The translations under genes were made by a program, and so were the position numbers. From an uncultured Saprospiraceae bacterium (GTDB lineage Bacteria > Bacteroidota > Bacteroidia > Chitinophagales > Saprospiraceae): a DNA stretch of 64,000 nucleotides. Positions 52,877-61,359 of this stretch are shown one piece after another. Positions within the stretch are counted from its first letter, which is position 1; each line of letters opens with the position of its first letter. The stretch covers positions 84,691-148,690 of the forward strand of contig CAKZQC010000046.1 of the NCBI GenBank assembly GCA_937139495.1, given 5' to 3'. The notes under the pieces were generated by a model that saw nothing but the letters and a program-made list of their open reading frames with translations, was not told the origin of the DNA and searched no databases.

Positions 52877-52903
52877 GGATTCTACAAAAAAGCAAACAAT
52901 ACC

Positions 52904-53932
52904 ATGGCAGCATCTATGATAGAAGATATGAAGTTACGTTTTCGACAAGGAGGTTCGATAACGCGTCTGATTATGATCAATGTGATTATTCACATTGCTA
53001 TTGCCTTGGTGTATGTACCTGTTTTCTTGTTTATGAACAAATATGTGTCCGCAGGGCAGTTTGATAGCTTCATCAGTGAGTGGTTTTGGTTTCCATCCGA
53101 TTGGCGAAAAATTCCATTTCGTCTCTGGACGATATTTAGCTACATGTTTTTGCACGCCAATTTTTGGCATTTGTTTTCCAATATGTTGGTGCTCTATATC
53201 TTTGGGGTTAAGTTATCGAACTTAATGCGAAATGATCAAATCTTTCCCATCTATTTTTGGGGAGGAATTGTAGGAGCTTTATTTTTTGCAATTGGATTCA
53301 ATGTTTTCCCTGCCTTTAGTCATCTTGCTTCGCAAGGACAGATTGTAGGTGCTTCGGCAGGTGTGATGGCGGTTGTTTTTGCGGCAGCTACTATCAACCC
53401 AACAGGCACCTTTATGATTCCGTTTATCAATAAAGAAATAGAGCTGCGTTATGTCGCCTTATTGTGGGCGATTTATAACGTCATCGTCATACCTGGGGGC
53501 AATGCAGGCGGAGCTTTGGCTCACTTGGGCGGTGCCCTGATGGGCTGGTATTTTGTACGTCAATTGCGTAAAGGAATTGATTTGGCGGCTCCTGTCAACA
53601 AAGTAATTGATTCGGTACAACATAGCCGTGCCATAGAATGGATACAACGAGGACCTAAACGCAGCAAGAACTACGACAAGGCAAAAGCTACTAAGAAAGT
53701 AAAAACTAGTACCAATACCACCAAAACCCCGACGTTCAAATCAACGATGAAAGTCTATAAAGGTTCGGCTCGTTCGGACTATTATGGGAATGAATATGGT
53801 CGCTCGTTCATACAGAAATACAGCGATATGGCACATGAAGACTGCCTCAATACCATACTCGAAAAAATCAAACATTCGGGCTATGATAGCCTATCGGAAG
53901 ACGAACGTAGTTTTTTGCATAAGTGCAAATAA
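52904..53932 (+). CDS. Rhomboid-family protease with C-terminal DUF6576-like tail
   Basis: A 342-residue protein. The rhomboid core is visible as YMFLHANFWHLFSNMLVLYI, catalytic Ser in VGASAGVMAVVFAAA (GASA where most members have GASG) and catalytic His in ALAHLGGALMGWYFVRQ. A basic linker rich in Lys and Thr (about 235-275) leads to a small acidic domain ending DCLNTILEKIKHSGYDSLSE and the following residues, which matches the DUF6576 tail of many Bacteroidota rhomboids. Both catalytic residues are present. It is the second rhomboid in the operon. Confidence 0.88.
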   Translation: MAASMIEDMKLRFRQGGSITRLIMINVIIHIAIALVYVPVFLFMNKYVSAGQFDSFISEWFWFPSDWRKIPFRLWTIFSYMFLHANFWHLFSNMLVLYIFGVKLSNLMRNDQIFPIYFWGGIVGALFFAIGFNVFPAFSHLASQGQIVGASAGVMAVVFAAATINPTGTFMIPFINKEIELRYVALLWAIYNVIVIPGGNAGGALAHLGGALMGWYFVRQLRKGIDLAAPVNKVIDSVQHSRAIEWIQRGPKRSKNYDKAKATKKVKTSTNTTKTPTFKSTMKVYKGSARSDYYGNEYGRSFIQKYSDMAHEDCLNTILEKIKHSGYDSLSEDERSFLHKCK

Positions 53933-53983
53933 GACCGTCTTTATTAACCTCAAAAATCTCCATTCAAAAAAATAAAAATCAGC

Positions 53984-55078
53984 ATGTACGATTGGTTAAA
54001 ACGAACCATCAACAAATCACTTTTTGGTATTAATTGTTTGTTTAGTGGACTGCTGTTGTTGAGTTATTTGGCGGCATTTGTGCCGCCTTCTTCTTTTTAT
54101 TACCTTGCCATTCTGGCACTAGGATATCCTTTTTTGTTGTTTTCCAATGTCTTGTTTGCTGCTTGGTGGCTGTATCGCCGCAAGCGGTATTTTTATGTTC
54201 CGATAGCTAGTATATTGATAGGTTACGCTCATTTTTCGTGCTTCTTTGGCTTTCACTTTGGCGATAGTACCGCTACAGCAAGCAGCCTCAAAATCATGAG
54301 TTATAATGTCCGTTATTTTGATGCTCCTTTTCATCAGAAAAAGCAAACTGCCGAGCTCGACAAGGCTCATTTAGACATCATGAATATCATTGCCAAGGAA
54401 GAAGCCGCTATTTTTTGCGGGCAAGAGTTCTCTGGCAAGACAGGTATTTATAATCAACGAACGAAACAGATTTTTGAACAAAAACTAGGTATGCCTTATT
54501 CCTATACGGCAGGCGGCAGCAGTTTGGCTATTTATTCCAAATATCCCATTGTTCATCAAGGCGCTATTCGGTTTGAGGGAACACACAACGGAGCTATATT
54601 TTCGGACATCAAAACAGATAAAAAAACCTATCGGGTGTATTGTTTTCATTTGCAATCCATTCGATTGAGTGGAGCCGAAAAACAAGCTTTCCAGCAACAG
54701 AATATCACCACACTCAACAAAGATTCGACGCAACAAAAGTATAAAGAAATTAGCGGAAAGCTCAAAAATGCGTTTGTATTGCGCGAGCAACAAGTGAAAT
54801 TTATGCAGCAGCATATACAAGAAAGTCCGCACCCTGTTATCGTTTGTGGCGATATGAACGACACGCCCCTTTCTTATGCTTATCATCACTTATCGCAAAA
54901 TTTGAACGACGCTTTTTTACAGCAAGAATATGGCTGGGGAAGTACCTACGCAGGGAGTTTGCCTTTCTTGCGAATTGATTATACCTTTGTGAGTCCAGCA
55001 GTTACTTTACAGCATTTCGAGGTCATCAGAACGACTACTTCAGACCACTATCCTATTTGTACCCAAATCAAACATTAA
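53984..55078 (+). CDS. Membrane-anchored endonuclease/exonuclease/phosphatase-family hydrolase
   Basis: A 364-residue protein with three N-terminal membrane helices (about 12-85) and an EEP domain. Catalytic landmarks are LKIMSYNVRYFDAPF, the Mg-binding Glu in IFCGQEFSGKTG, VCGDMNDTPLSYAYH, LRIDYTFVS and the final TTSDHYPICTQ with the catalytic Asp-His pair. Family members hydrolyse phosphodiester bonds in DNA, RNA, lipids or inositol phosphates; membrane anchoring points outwards from the cytoplasm, so nucleic acid repair is unlikely. It shares the plus-strand operon. Confidence 0.88.
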   Translation: MYDWLKRTINKSLFGINCLFSGLLLLSYLAAFVPPSSFYYLAILALGYPFLLFSNVLFAAWWLYRRKRYFYVPIASILIGYAHFSCFFGFHFGDSTATASSLKIMSYNVRYFDAPFHQKKQTAELDKAHLDIMNIIAKEEAAIFCGQEFSGKTGIYNQRTKQIFEQKLGMPYSYTAGGSSLAIYSKYPIVHQGAIRFEGTHNGAIFSDIKTDKKTYRVYCFHLQSIRLSGAEKQAFQQQNITTLNKDSTQQKYKEISGKLKNAFVLREQQVKFMQQHIQESPHPVIVCGDMNDTPLSYAYHHLSQNLNDAFLQQEYGWGSTYAGSLPFLRIDYTFVSPAVTLQHFEVIRTTTSDHYPICTQIKH

Positions 55079-55097
55079 CTCGCTTAATCGCTCCATT

Positions 55098-56339
55098 ATG
55101 AACCTTGCAGAAAACATTCAACAAGCTTTTTCGGCTATCCGAGCCAATATATTGCGAGCAATACTCACGCTCTTAATTATCGCCTTTGGTATCATGGCAT
55201 TGGTGGGCATTCTTACCTCGATTGATGCTATCAAAGGTTCCTTGACCAGCAATTTGGCGAGCATGGGAACTAATACCTTCAATGTAATGCGAAAAGGCAG
55301 TGGACTCAGCGGCGGTCGAAATGGTAGAAAAAGAGTCGTCGGCGACAAAATCACCTATGCACAAGTCACCGATTTCAAAGAACGCTACCAATATCCTGCT
55401 GTCGTTTCTATTTCCGCATTGGGTTCGATGAGCAGTATTGTCAAACACCAACAAGAAGAAACCAACCCGAATATAACGGTATATGGAGCGGATGAAAACT
55501 ACCTCGAAGTAGCTGGCTATGGACTAGCGGCAGGACGTAATATTAGTACCGCAGAATCAGAAATAGGCAGAAATATTGTCATCTTAGGGCAAGCCATTAC
55601 CGACAAAATATTTCCTAATTTTAGTACTCAAAATATTCTTGGGCAAACGGTTAGTATTCGCAATATCAGCTTCACGGTAGTGGGCATTTTGGCTAAAAAA
55701 GGTTCTAGTATGACCTTCAATGGCGACAAAATGGTCTTAATTCCGCTGCAAACACTACGGAAGTATTTTGGTTCGCAAACCAATTCTTACAATCTATCGG
55801 TAATGGCTCACAGTACGTTGGACTTGGATGGTGCTATGGCAACTGCCGAGGGCGTTTTTCGGTCTATTCGCAGAACTCCAATCGGAGAAGAATCTGATTT
55901 TGAATTACAAAAAAGTGATGGACTAATTTCACTAATTGTAGAAAATACAGCCACGATACAAATTGCCGCTATTTTTATTGGCTTAATTACGCTCTTAGGA
56001 GCAGCCATTGGTCTAATGAATATCATGTTGGTATCGGTCACGGAACGAACACGAGAAATTGGCATTTGCAAATCGTTGGGCGCTACTCGACGCACGATTT
56101 TGATACAATTTTTGGTAGAAGCCGTTGTTATTTGTCAATTGGGTGGATTGGTCGGAATTGTACTTGGTATTTTGGCAGGCAATGGCGTAACGAGCCAGCT
56201 CGGTGGAGCCTTTATTATTCCGTGGGCTTGGATTGGTTTGGGCGTGACTTTGTGTGTGGTCGTTGGGCTTATTTCGGGTATTTATCCTGCACTCAAAGCC
56301 TCCAAATTAGACCCTATTGAGTCGTTGCGTTATGAGTAA
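55098..56339 (+). CDS. MacB/FtsX-like ABC transporter permease
   Basis: A 413-residue permease with one N-terminal helix (LRAILTLLIIAFGIMALVGI), a MacB-like periplasmic domain (about 45-275) and three C-terminal helices (IAAIFIGLITLLGAAIGLMN, FLVEAVVICQLGGLVGIVL, GLGVTLCVVVGLISGIYPAL). Conserved stretches are MNIMLVSVTERTREIGICKS and KASKLDPIESLRYE. The matching ATPase is not adjacent and must be encoded elsewhere. It may take part in mechanotransmission-driven export of lipids, peptides or drugs. The substrate is not inferred. Confidence 0.9.
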   Translation: MNLAENIQQAFSAIRANILRAILTLLIIAFGIMALVGILTSIDAIKGSLTSNLASMGTNTFNVMRKGSGLSGGRNGRKRVVGDKITYAQVTDFKERYQYPAVVSISALGSMSSIVKHQQEETNPNITVYGADENYLEVAGYGLAAGRNISTAESEIGRNIVILGQAITDKIFPNFSTQNILGQTVSIRNISFTVVGILAKKGSSMTFNGDKMVLIPLQTLRKYFGSQTNSYNLSVMAHSTLDLDGAMATAEGVFRSIRRTPIGEESDFELQKSDGLISLIVENTATIQIAAIFIGLITLLGAAIGLMNIMLVSVTERTREIGICKSLGATRRTILIQFLVEAVVICQLGGLVGIVLGILAGNGVTSQLGGAFIIPWAWIGLGVTLCVVVGLISGIYPALKASKLDPIESLRYE

Positions 56340-56375
56340 GATTCTATAGGTACAAAACTAAATACAGGTCAAACA

Positions 56376-56702
56376 ATGAATTGGATTATATTAATTATCG
56401 CAGGACTTTTTGAAGTCGCCTTTGCATTCTGTTTGGGCAAAGCAAAAATAGCCACGGGAACCGATGAATATATATGGTATGGCGGTTTTTTTGCCTGCTT
56501 GGTCGCTAGTATGTTGCTATTAATGAAAGCGACCGAAAGTTTACCCCTCGGAACTGCCTATGCTGTATGGACTGGCATTGGCGCTGTTGGAACTGTTCTA
56601 TTAGGCATTTTAGTGTTTGAAGAACCTGCCAGTTTTTGGAGAATCTTTTTTATCATCACATTAATAATGTCCATTATAGGATTAAAAGCTGTGTCGCATT
56701 AA
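56376..56702 (+). CDS. Small multidrug resistance (SugE/Gdx-like) exporter
   Basis: Four-helix exporter of 108 residues. The active-site Glu13 lies in LIIAGLFEVAFAFCLGKAK, and the conserved GTAYAVWTGIGAVGTVLLG follows. The GTAYAVWTG block fits the SugE/Gdx branch, whose characterised members export guanidinium, although the N-terminal part (CLGKAK in place of the usual LK) deviates. No guanidine riboswitch is found in the 36 bp upstream, so expression depends on the operon. Confidence 0.88.
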   Translation: MNWIILIIAGLFEVAFAFCLGKAKIATGTDEYIWYGGFFACLVASMLLLMKATESLPLGTAYAVWTGIGAVGTVLLGILVFEEPASFWRIFFIITLIMSIIGLKAVSH

Positions 56703-56748
56703 AAGTAATTAACAACTACTCCTACGACTAGAAAATTGAAACCATACC

Positions 56749-57615
56749 ATGATAAAATCGCCATTGAACTATACTGGAGGAAAAAGTAAACTGCTGCCTC
56801 AAATACTGCCTTTATTTCCTTCCAAAATAAATAAATTCATTGATCTGTTTGCTGGGGGCTGCAATGTTGGTATTAATGTAGAGGCAAAGCAGTTATTTTT
56901 CAATGACAACTTGCACCCACTGGTGGATATGTACCACATTTTTGCAACCAAAGATATTGACTTCATACTTCAGTATATAGAAAATAGAATACAATCGTTC
57001 GAGTTGTCAAAAACTAACGTAATTGGTTATAATGAGCTCCGAACAGCCTATAATCTAGATAAGAATCCCTTAGATTTGTTTGTATTAATAGCCCATTCTT
57101 TTAACCATCAAATCAGGTTCAACAACAAACACGAATTTAATATCTCGTTAGGTAAAAATAGAAGCAGCTACAACGACCGCATGAAAAAAAACCTGATAGC
57201 ATTTGTCGAAAAGCTAAAAGAACGAAATGCTATTTTCACCGCCAAGGACTTTAATGATTTTGAATTAGATGGATTAGGCAAAGATGACTTTGTCTATTGC
57301 GATCCTCCTTACTTAATCACAACAGGCAGTTACAATGATGGAAAAAGGGGCTTCAAAGGTTGGACTGAAAAAGAAGAAAAAGAACTCCTCTTGTTATTAG
57401 AGCAGCTACACAAAAAAAATATAAACTTTGCGTTGTCTAATGTTTTGGAACATAAAGGACAAACAAATCAGTTATTGATTGATTGGTTGCAAAACAACCC
57501 ATACTTAACGCCACATCCACTGAGCATTAGTTACAAAAACTCCAACTATCAAACGACTAAAGAAGGATCATTAGAAGTATTGATAACCAACTATACTCCA
57601 GCAGTGTTACTGTGA
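56749..57615 (+). CDS. Dam-type DNA N6-adenine methyltransferase
   Basis: D12-class methyltransferase of 288 residues. SAM-binding and catalytic motifs: SPLNYTGGKSKLLPQIL (4-20), FIDLFAGGCNVGIN and the catalytic DPPY in FVYCDPPYLITTG. The long conserved stretch GFKGWTEKEEKELL ... FALSNVLEHKG follows the DpnIIA/MboI-type branch, which suggests GATC or a similar palindrome as target, though this cannot be proven here. No restriction endonuclease gene is adjacent, so it is an orphan, either regulatory or protective. It ends the plus-strand operon. Confidence 0.92.
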   Translation: MIKSPLNYTGGKSKLLPQILPLFPSKINKFIDLFAGGCNVGINVEAKQLFFNDNLHPLVDMYHIFATKDIDFILQYIENRIQSFELSKTNVIGYNELRTAYNLDKNPLDLFVLIAHSFNHQIRFNNKHEFNISLGKNRSSYNDRMKKNLIAFVEKLKERNAIFTAKDFNDFELDGLGKDDFVYCDPPYLITTGSYNDGKRGFKGWTEKEEKELLLLLEQLHKKNINFALSNVLEHKGQTNQLLIDWLQNNPYLTPHPLSISYKNSNYQTTKEGSLEVLITNYTPAVLL

Positions 57616-57682
57616 AAATTATCCTTATACAATATTGGAAATAATAATCCATTGAAATAATTTAAAACCCTATGCTAACAAT

Positions 57683-57843
57683 GAAGTTGTTTTAAAAGTT
57701 ACTTCATGTCCAAATAAAATATCTTTTCCTCCCACTCGGCGTTAAAAATTAGCTAAATAGCTAAGGCTATTCATCGAATTTTTAACTTGATTGAAAGAAA
57801 AATCTTACTTGTTTTCCCACAAATTGACTTTTAAAACAACTTC
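57683..57843. mobile_element. MITE-like imperfect palindrome, copy 3 (161 bp)
   Basis: Ends GAAGTTGTTTTAAAAGT and the reverse complement at the right (ACTTTTAAAACAACTTC, 57827-57843) pair over 17 bases. The 3-bp target duplication AAT flanks it (57680-57682 and 57844-57846). The centre is AA-TAGCTAAGGCTA-TT (57756-57771), inside outer arms GTTAAAAATT and AATTTTTAAC. The ends match copy 4, whereas copies 1 and 2 share a different end sequence. The right edge is 1 bp before the lipoprotein start codon, and the AAT duplication overlaps that ATG. Confidence 0.88.
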
Positions 57844-57844
57844 A

Positions 57845-58852
57845 ATGAAAACAACAATCGTACATACCGCATTGATTATTTTTACATTTTTCCTGATTAC
57901 CTCTTGTAACAATAGCAAGAAGGTGGTACCACCTAGTGCGGACAACTACAAAGGGACAGGTATCGTTTCCCAAGGTCTTGCAACCGTCGTGACTCCAAAT
58001 ATATTTGAGTGTGACCGAGGTAGAAAAGCACCTATTGGAACTTCCTCAGCAATAGACGGTAGCAAGTGGACTGTTCCAGCGGTTGTCAATTTCACTACCA
58101 ATAGTTTTCCTTTTGCATCTGATTTATACAATCCTTGTACTAGCGTTGAACACTCCTCGGCAAACGATGCCTTGGATGCTTTAGATGGAACAGATATCGT
58201 AGAAATTGATGCCGATGGTGAGGTCATCACTGCGTTTGTATTTGCGGACAACTATTTCGAGATGTATATCAATGGTATTCCCGTTGGAAAAGATAATGTA
58301 CCGTTTACTCAATTCAATTCCAATATTGTGCGTTTCAAAGTACAAAAACCGTTTACGATAGCTATGAAATTAGTAGATTGGGAAGAAAATAGTGGTTTAG
58401 GTTCAGAGAGCAATAGAGGGAGTTCATTTCATGCAGGCGATGGAGGAATGGTAGCTGTTTTTAAAAATAGCACAGGTCAAATAATCGCCACTACTAATTC
58501 TAAATGGAAAGCACAAACCTTCTATACCGCTCCTCTAAAAGACCTTTCTTGTACGTCAGAAAACGGCTCTACAAGGCTCTCTGCTAATTGCGACACAGAA
58601 GGTTCTAATGATGGCTCTTCTTATTACGCACTACATTGGGAAGTACCTTCAGATTGGCAAACAACAGCATTTGATGACAGCAGATGGCCCAACGCCACAG
58701 AATTTTCTAATGCGACTATAGGTGTCGATAACAAGCCTGCCTACACCAATTTTGTCGATATTTTTGATAATCCAACCAATAATGCCGCATTTATTTGGTC
58801 AACAAATGTGATTTTAGATAACGAAGTTTTGGTTCGCTTCACTGTTAAATAA
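57845..58852 (+). CDS. Lipoprotein, function unknown
   Basis: A 335-residue protein with a lipobox leader (ALIIFTFFLITSCNNS, Cys at about 21). The mature part consists of beta-strand-rich domains with paired Trp and Asp features (DWEENSGLGSESNRGS, LHWEVPSDWQTTAFDDSRWP), a pattern of galactose-binding-like folds and of lectin-like extracellular modules. Family not recognised. The ATG at 57845 is used; the 18 codons upstream lie inside the palindromic insertion. The next gene, encoding a YHYH protein, starts 8 bp downstream, and the pair probably works together. Confidence 0.75.
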   Translation: MKTTIVHTALIIFTFFLITSCNNSKKVVPPSADNYKGTGIVSQGLATVVTPNIFECDRGRKAPIGTSSAIDGSKWTVPAVVNFTTNSFPFASDLYNPCTSVEHSSANDALDALDGTDIVEIDADGEVITAFVFADNYFEMYINGIPVGKDNVPFTQFNSNIVRFKVQKPFTIAMKLVDWEENSGLGSESNRGSSFHAGDGGMVAVFKNSTGQIIATTNSKWKAQTFYTAPLKDLSCTSENGSTRLSANCDTEGSNDGSSYYALHWEVPSDWQTTAFDDSRWPNATEFSNATIGVDNKPAYTNFVDIFDNPTNNAAFIWSTNVILDNEVLVRFTVK

Positions 58853-58860
58853 AAAAAAAG

Positions 58861-60171
58861 ATGAAACAGCTTCTTTTGATTCTTTTGATACAAATAATTT
58901 CCTTCAACTTGTTGGCTCATGGACATGGGCATACTACTCCTAGCAAAAGTTGGGAAGTGGAACAAAGGAGCGAAATTTTGTATGCTGATTTTATTAAAGA
59001 GAAAGATGGTATTGTTTATTTAAGTGACAAGAACCATGCACTTCTCAAAATTAGTCTTGATGATTTTTCGAAAAAAGACCAACAATATATTGTTGATAAA
59101 TCAACTTGGATAGAGGTAGTCAATACACCCACCAAACTCCCCTATTCGTACTCGTCCAAGCTTACACCGTGGTTGATTACAGTAGGCTTTTTTCTAGTAC
59201 TTTTTTCTATTTTTCGGTTTATCAAACGAGGCAATCGCTTACAATTAGTATATAGCCTATTAGGTCTCACTTTGGTTATTGTAGGCTGTGATAATACAAA
59301 CACTTCAGCTGTTTTGAGTACAAAAGTACCTGCCAATAATGTTGATTTTTTAACCTCTATTTTTGGTGCTTTTAATACCGTAACTACTCGTCACGACAAA
59401 CAATATTTTTATATTGAATCTAACGGAATACCTAACCATGAAATGATGACTGGTATTAGCAATTGGCAACAACAAGTGCCGATACCTCATGCTTATTCTG
59501 GCAATAACAGTTGGGCGATTCCATTGCAACCACAAATAGCCGCGTTTCCACTTTCGACCAAGAATAATTTTATGAAAGGAGCCATAGCGATAGCCGCTAA
59601 TGGAATCCCTATTTTCAACCCGCTGAATAACCGTGGAGAAGATGCAAATGCGATAGGAGAACTCGATCATTGGGGCGGACATTGCGGAAGAGCAGATGAC
59701 TATCATTATCACGTACCACCAACACATCTTCAAACACAAGTCGGAGAAGGTCAACCAATCGCTTACGCTTTGGATGGGTTCCCTATTTATGGACCAACAA
59801 GCGAACCTTTAGACGAATGCCTAGGGCGATTTAACGCTGATAGTTCCTATCAATACCACGCTATCAAGGAATATCCATATTTGATAGCCAAAATGCGAGG
59901 AAAAGTAACCTTTAACCCAAGGACAAAAGCCCCTGAAAATGAGATTATGCCACAAGCAAAAACGAAAGGTGTGCGACCAGCACTAGAACCCTTGAGAGGA
60001 GCAACCATTACTAGTTTCAGAAAAAATCAACCCAATCAATACACGTTGACCTATATGCTGGAGCAAAAAATATTTAGCATTAATTATGGCTGGGGAACAG
60101 ATGGCAAATATAGTTTTGAATTTATAAATCCTGATGGTAGCAGCAAACAATCATCTTATCAACGAGAATAA
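58861..60171 (+). CDS. YHYH-domain protein with N-terminal SHD1-like domain and membrane anchors
   Basis: A 436-residue protein. Signal peptide MKQLLLILLIQIISFNLLAH, then an SHD1-like segment (KDGIVYLSDKNHALLKISLD and DDFSKKDQQYI, about 45-80), two hydrophobic helices (WLITVGFFLVLFSIFRFI, about 101-118, and LVYSLLGLTLVIVGCD, about 127-143) and a large C-terminal domain with GHCGRADDYHYHVPPTHL (about 275-292) and YALDGFPIYGPTSEP, which defines the YHYH family. These are common in marine bacteria and often have predicted metal-binding His. Function is unproven. It follows the lipoprotein gene by 8 bp. Confidence 0.82.
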   Translation: MKQLLLILLIQIISFNLLAHGHGHTTPSKSWEVEQRSEILYADFIKEKDGIVYLSDKNHALLKISLDDFSKKDQQYIVDKSTWIEVVNTPTKLPYSYSSKLTPWLITVGFFLVLFSIFRFIKRGNRLQLVYSLLGLTLVIVGCDNTNTSAVLSTKVPANNVDFLTSIFGAFNTVTTRHDKQYFYIESNGIPNHEMMTGISNWQQQVPIPHAYSGNNSWAIPLQPQIAAFPLSTKNNFMKGAIAIAANGIPIFNPLNNRGEDANAIGELDHWGGHCGRADDYHYHVPPTHLQTQVGEGQPIAYALDGFPIYGPTSEPLDECLGRFNADSSYQYHAIKEYPYLIAKMRGKVTFNPRTKAPENEIMPQAKTKGVRPALEPLRGATITSFRKNQPNQYTLTYMLEQKIFSINYGWGTDGKYSFEFINPDGSSKQSSYQRE

Positions 60172-60216
60172 AATAAGGTGCTTCAATTTGGTCAAATCAT
60201 TTAAACAATTCCTCCC

Positions 60217-61099
60217 ATGAAAGCCCTAAAAATAATCCTCCCCACATTTTTCCTACTCCTAGCAGTTGCTTTTCTAGCGTTCTATTTTGGTACACTGCGT
60301 TTCAATTATCCAAGTAAAGATACCTTTCCTGTTAGCGGAATTGATGTATCCCATCATCAAGGTGACATCGATTGGAAAACAGTCGGTCAGCAGGATATAA
60401 AATTTGTCTTTATCAAAGCAACAGAAGGAGCTACTTTTATAGATGAAGTTGTTTGAAAAGTCCTCGATAATTCCTTGACAAGCCATTGAAAACCAAATAC
60501 TTCTGCTCTTTTTAACATGGTAGCTATGGCTACCAAATTAAAAAGCAGCATTGTCTTGGTTTCCAAGCACTTATCAATCATTTCATCAGGACTTTTAAAA
60601 CAACTTCGATGAAAAATTTGCAGAAAATTGGGCAGAAGCCCAAGCCAATGGATTAGATGTAGGAGCCTATCATTTTTTTACGTTCTGCAAAAGTGGCGAA
60701 GAGCAGGCACGCAATTTTATAGCCGTAGTCCCTTCTGACAGTACAAGCTTGCCACCTGTTATTGATTTGGAATATGGGGGCAATTGTCAACTCAAAAGAC
60801 CGAAAACGGACGTACTGCAAGACCTCCAAATATTCGAAAAACTTGTTGCTAATTACTACCAAAAACAACCGATATTCTATGTCACCGAAGAATTTTATCA
60901 AGATTTCTTGTTGGAGCAAAATTTTTCAAATCCTATTTGGCTCAGAGATATTTATGAGCAACCAACACTTCCTGATGGCAAACAATGGCTATTGTGGCAG
61001 TATGCCAATCGAGGAAAAATAGATGGCATTGACACCTATGTAGATTGGAATGTATTTCATGGCTCGTTAGCTAATTATGAACAATTTAGGCTCCAATAA
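60217..61099 (+). pseudogene. GH25 lysozyme gene broken by a palindromic insertion
   Basis: Lysozyme of glycoside hydrolase family 25. The first part (60217-60456) encodes a membrane anchor (IILPTFFLLLAVAFLAFYFG) and GIDVSHHQGDIDWKTVG ... KFVFIKATEGATFID, then reads EVV and a TGA inside the element. The rest (60608-61099) continues in the same frame with EKFAENWAEAQANGLDVGAY, VIDLEYGGNC (catalytic DxE), IWLRDIYEQPTLPDG and LLWQYANRGKIDGI. Removing the 163-bp element plus one GAT restores an uninterrupted 238-codon gene. The element has stop codons and 166 is not a multiple of three, so no full-length protein can be made. The second part has an internal ATG (60749) but would lack half the active site. 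Confidence 0.9.
60445..60607. mobile_element. MITE-like imperfect palindrome, copy 4 (163 bp)
   Basis: Ends GAAGTTGTTTGAAAAGTCCT and AGGACTTTTAAAACAACTTC pair at 19 of 20 positions. The 3-bp target duplication GAT (60442-60444 and 60608-60610) is exact. The centre is TGG-TAGCTATGGCTA-CCA (60518-60535), inside a second pair of arms made of AAACCAA, GCT(C)TTTTTAA and their complements. It is inserted in codon 76 of the GH25 gene. No ORF and no intron-like structure is present. Confidence 0.92.
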
Positions 61100-61195
61100 A
61101 AGCCCAGTACTATATTAGAGATTATTCCCTCGCCAAACTATTTTTGCACCCAAGTGTTTTACACCAATACACTGTATTATAAAATAATAAAAGTT

Positions 61196-61221
61196 AAACT
61201 TTCAATTATAATTGAAAGTTT
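61196..61221. promoter_or_regulatory. Perfect 26-bp palindrome
   Basis: Two 11-bp arms, AAACTTTCAAT and its reverse complement, around TATA. No T-run follows, so an operator is more likely than a terminator. It lies about 190 bp upstream of fni. Confidence 0.45.
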
Positions 61222-61351
61222 TGAAACAAAGTACGTATTTTAGTAGTACAACTTATTATTAAGTGTATAATAGAGCAACCGATTCGTACCTCAAAAGTAC
61301 CGATTACTCAATTAGCAACCTGAATTAACGGTGGTTTCCTTACTTTTGCTT

Positions 61352-61359
61352 TATCTTTG
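61352..61359 (+). promoter_or_regulatory. -7 box upstream of fni
   Basis: TATCTTTG matches TAnnTTTG and lies 55 bp before the fni start. The -33 region shows no clear TTG. Confidence 0.45.

Noticed and set aside
56340..56375. Guanidine riboswitch in front of the SugE/Gdx-like exporter
   Set aside because: Only 36 bp separate it from the previous gene, and no stem-loop with the riboswitch's ACGR-type motifs is present.
56749..57615. Restriction-modification system
   Set aside because: No restriction endonuclease or specificity gene is found on either side; neighbours are an SMR exporter and a lipoprotein.
57683..57843. Palindromic elements as simple rho-independent terminators
   Set aside because: They are far longer than a terminator, end in inverted repeats rather than T-runs, have target duplications, and one sits inside a coding sequence.
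60445..60607. Copy 4 as a group I or II intron or intein that is removed after expression
   Set aside because: At 163 bp it lacks intron catalytic structures and any encoded protein, carries stop codons in the frame, is flanked by a target duplication, and has three relatives in non-coding gaps.
60217..61099. TGA readthrough or recoding producing full-length GH25 lysozyme
   Set aside because: The frame after the element is restored only by removal of 166 bp, which is not divisible by three, so readthrough cannot join the halves.
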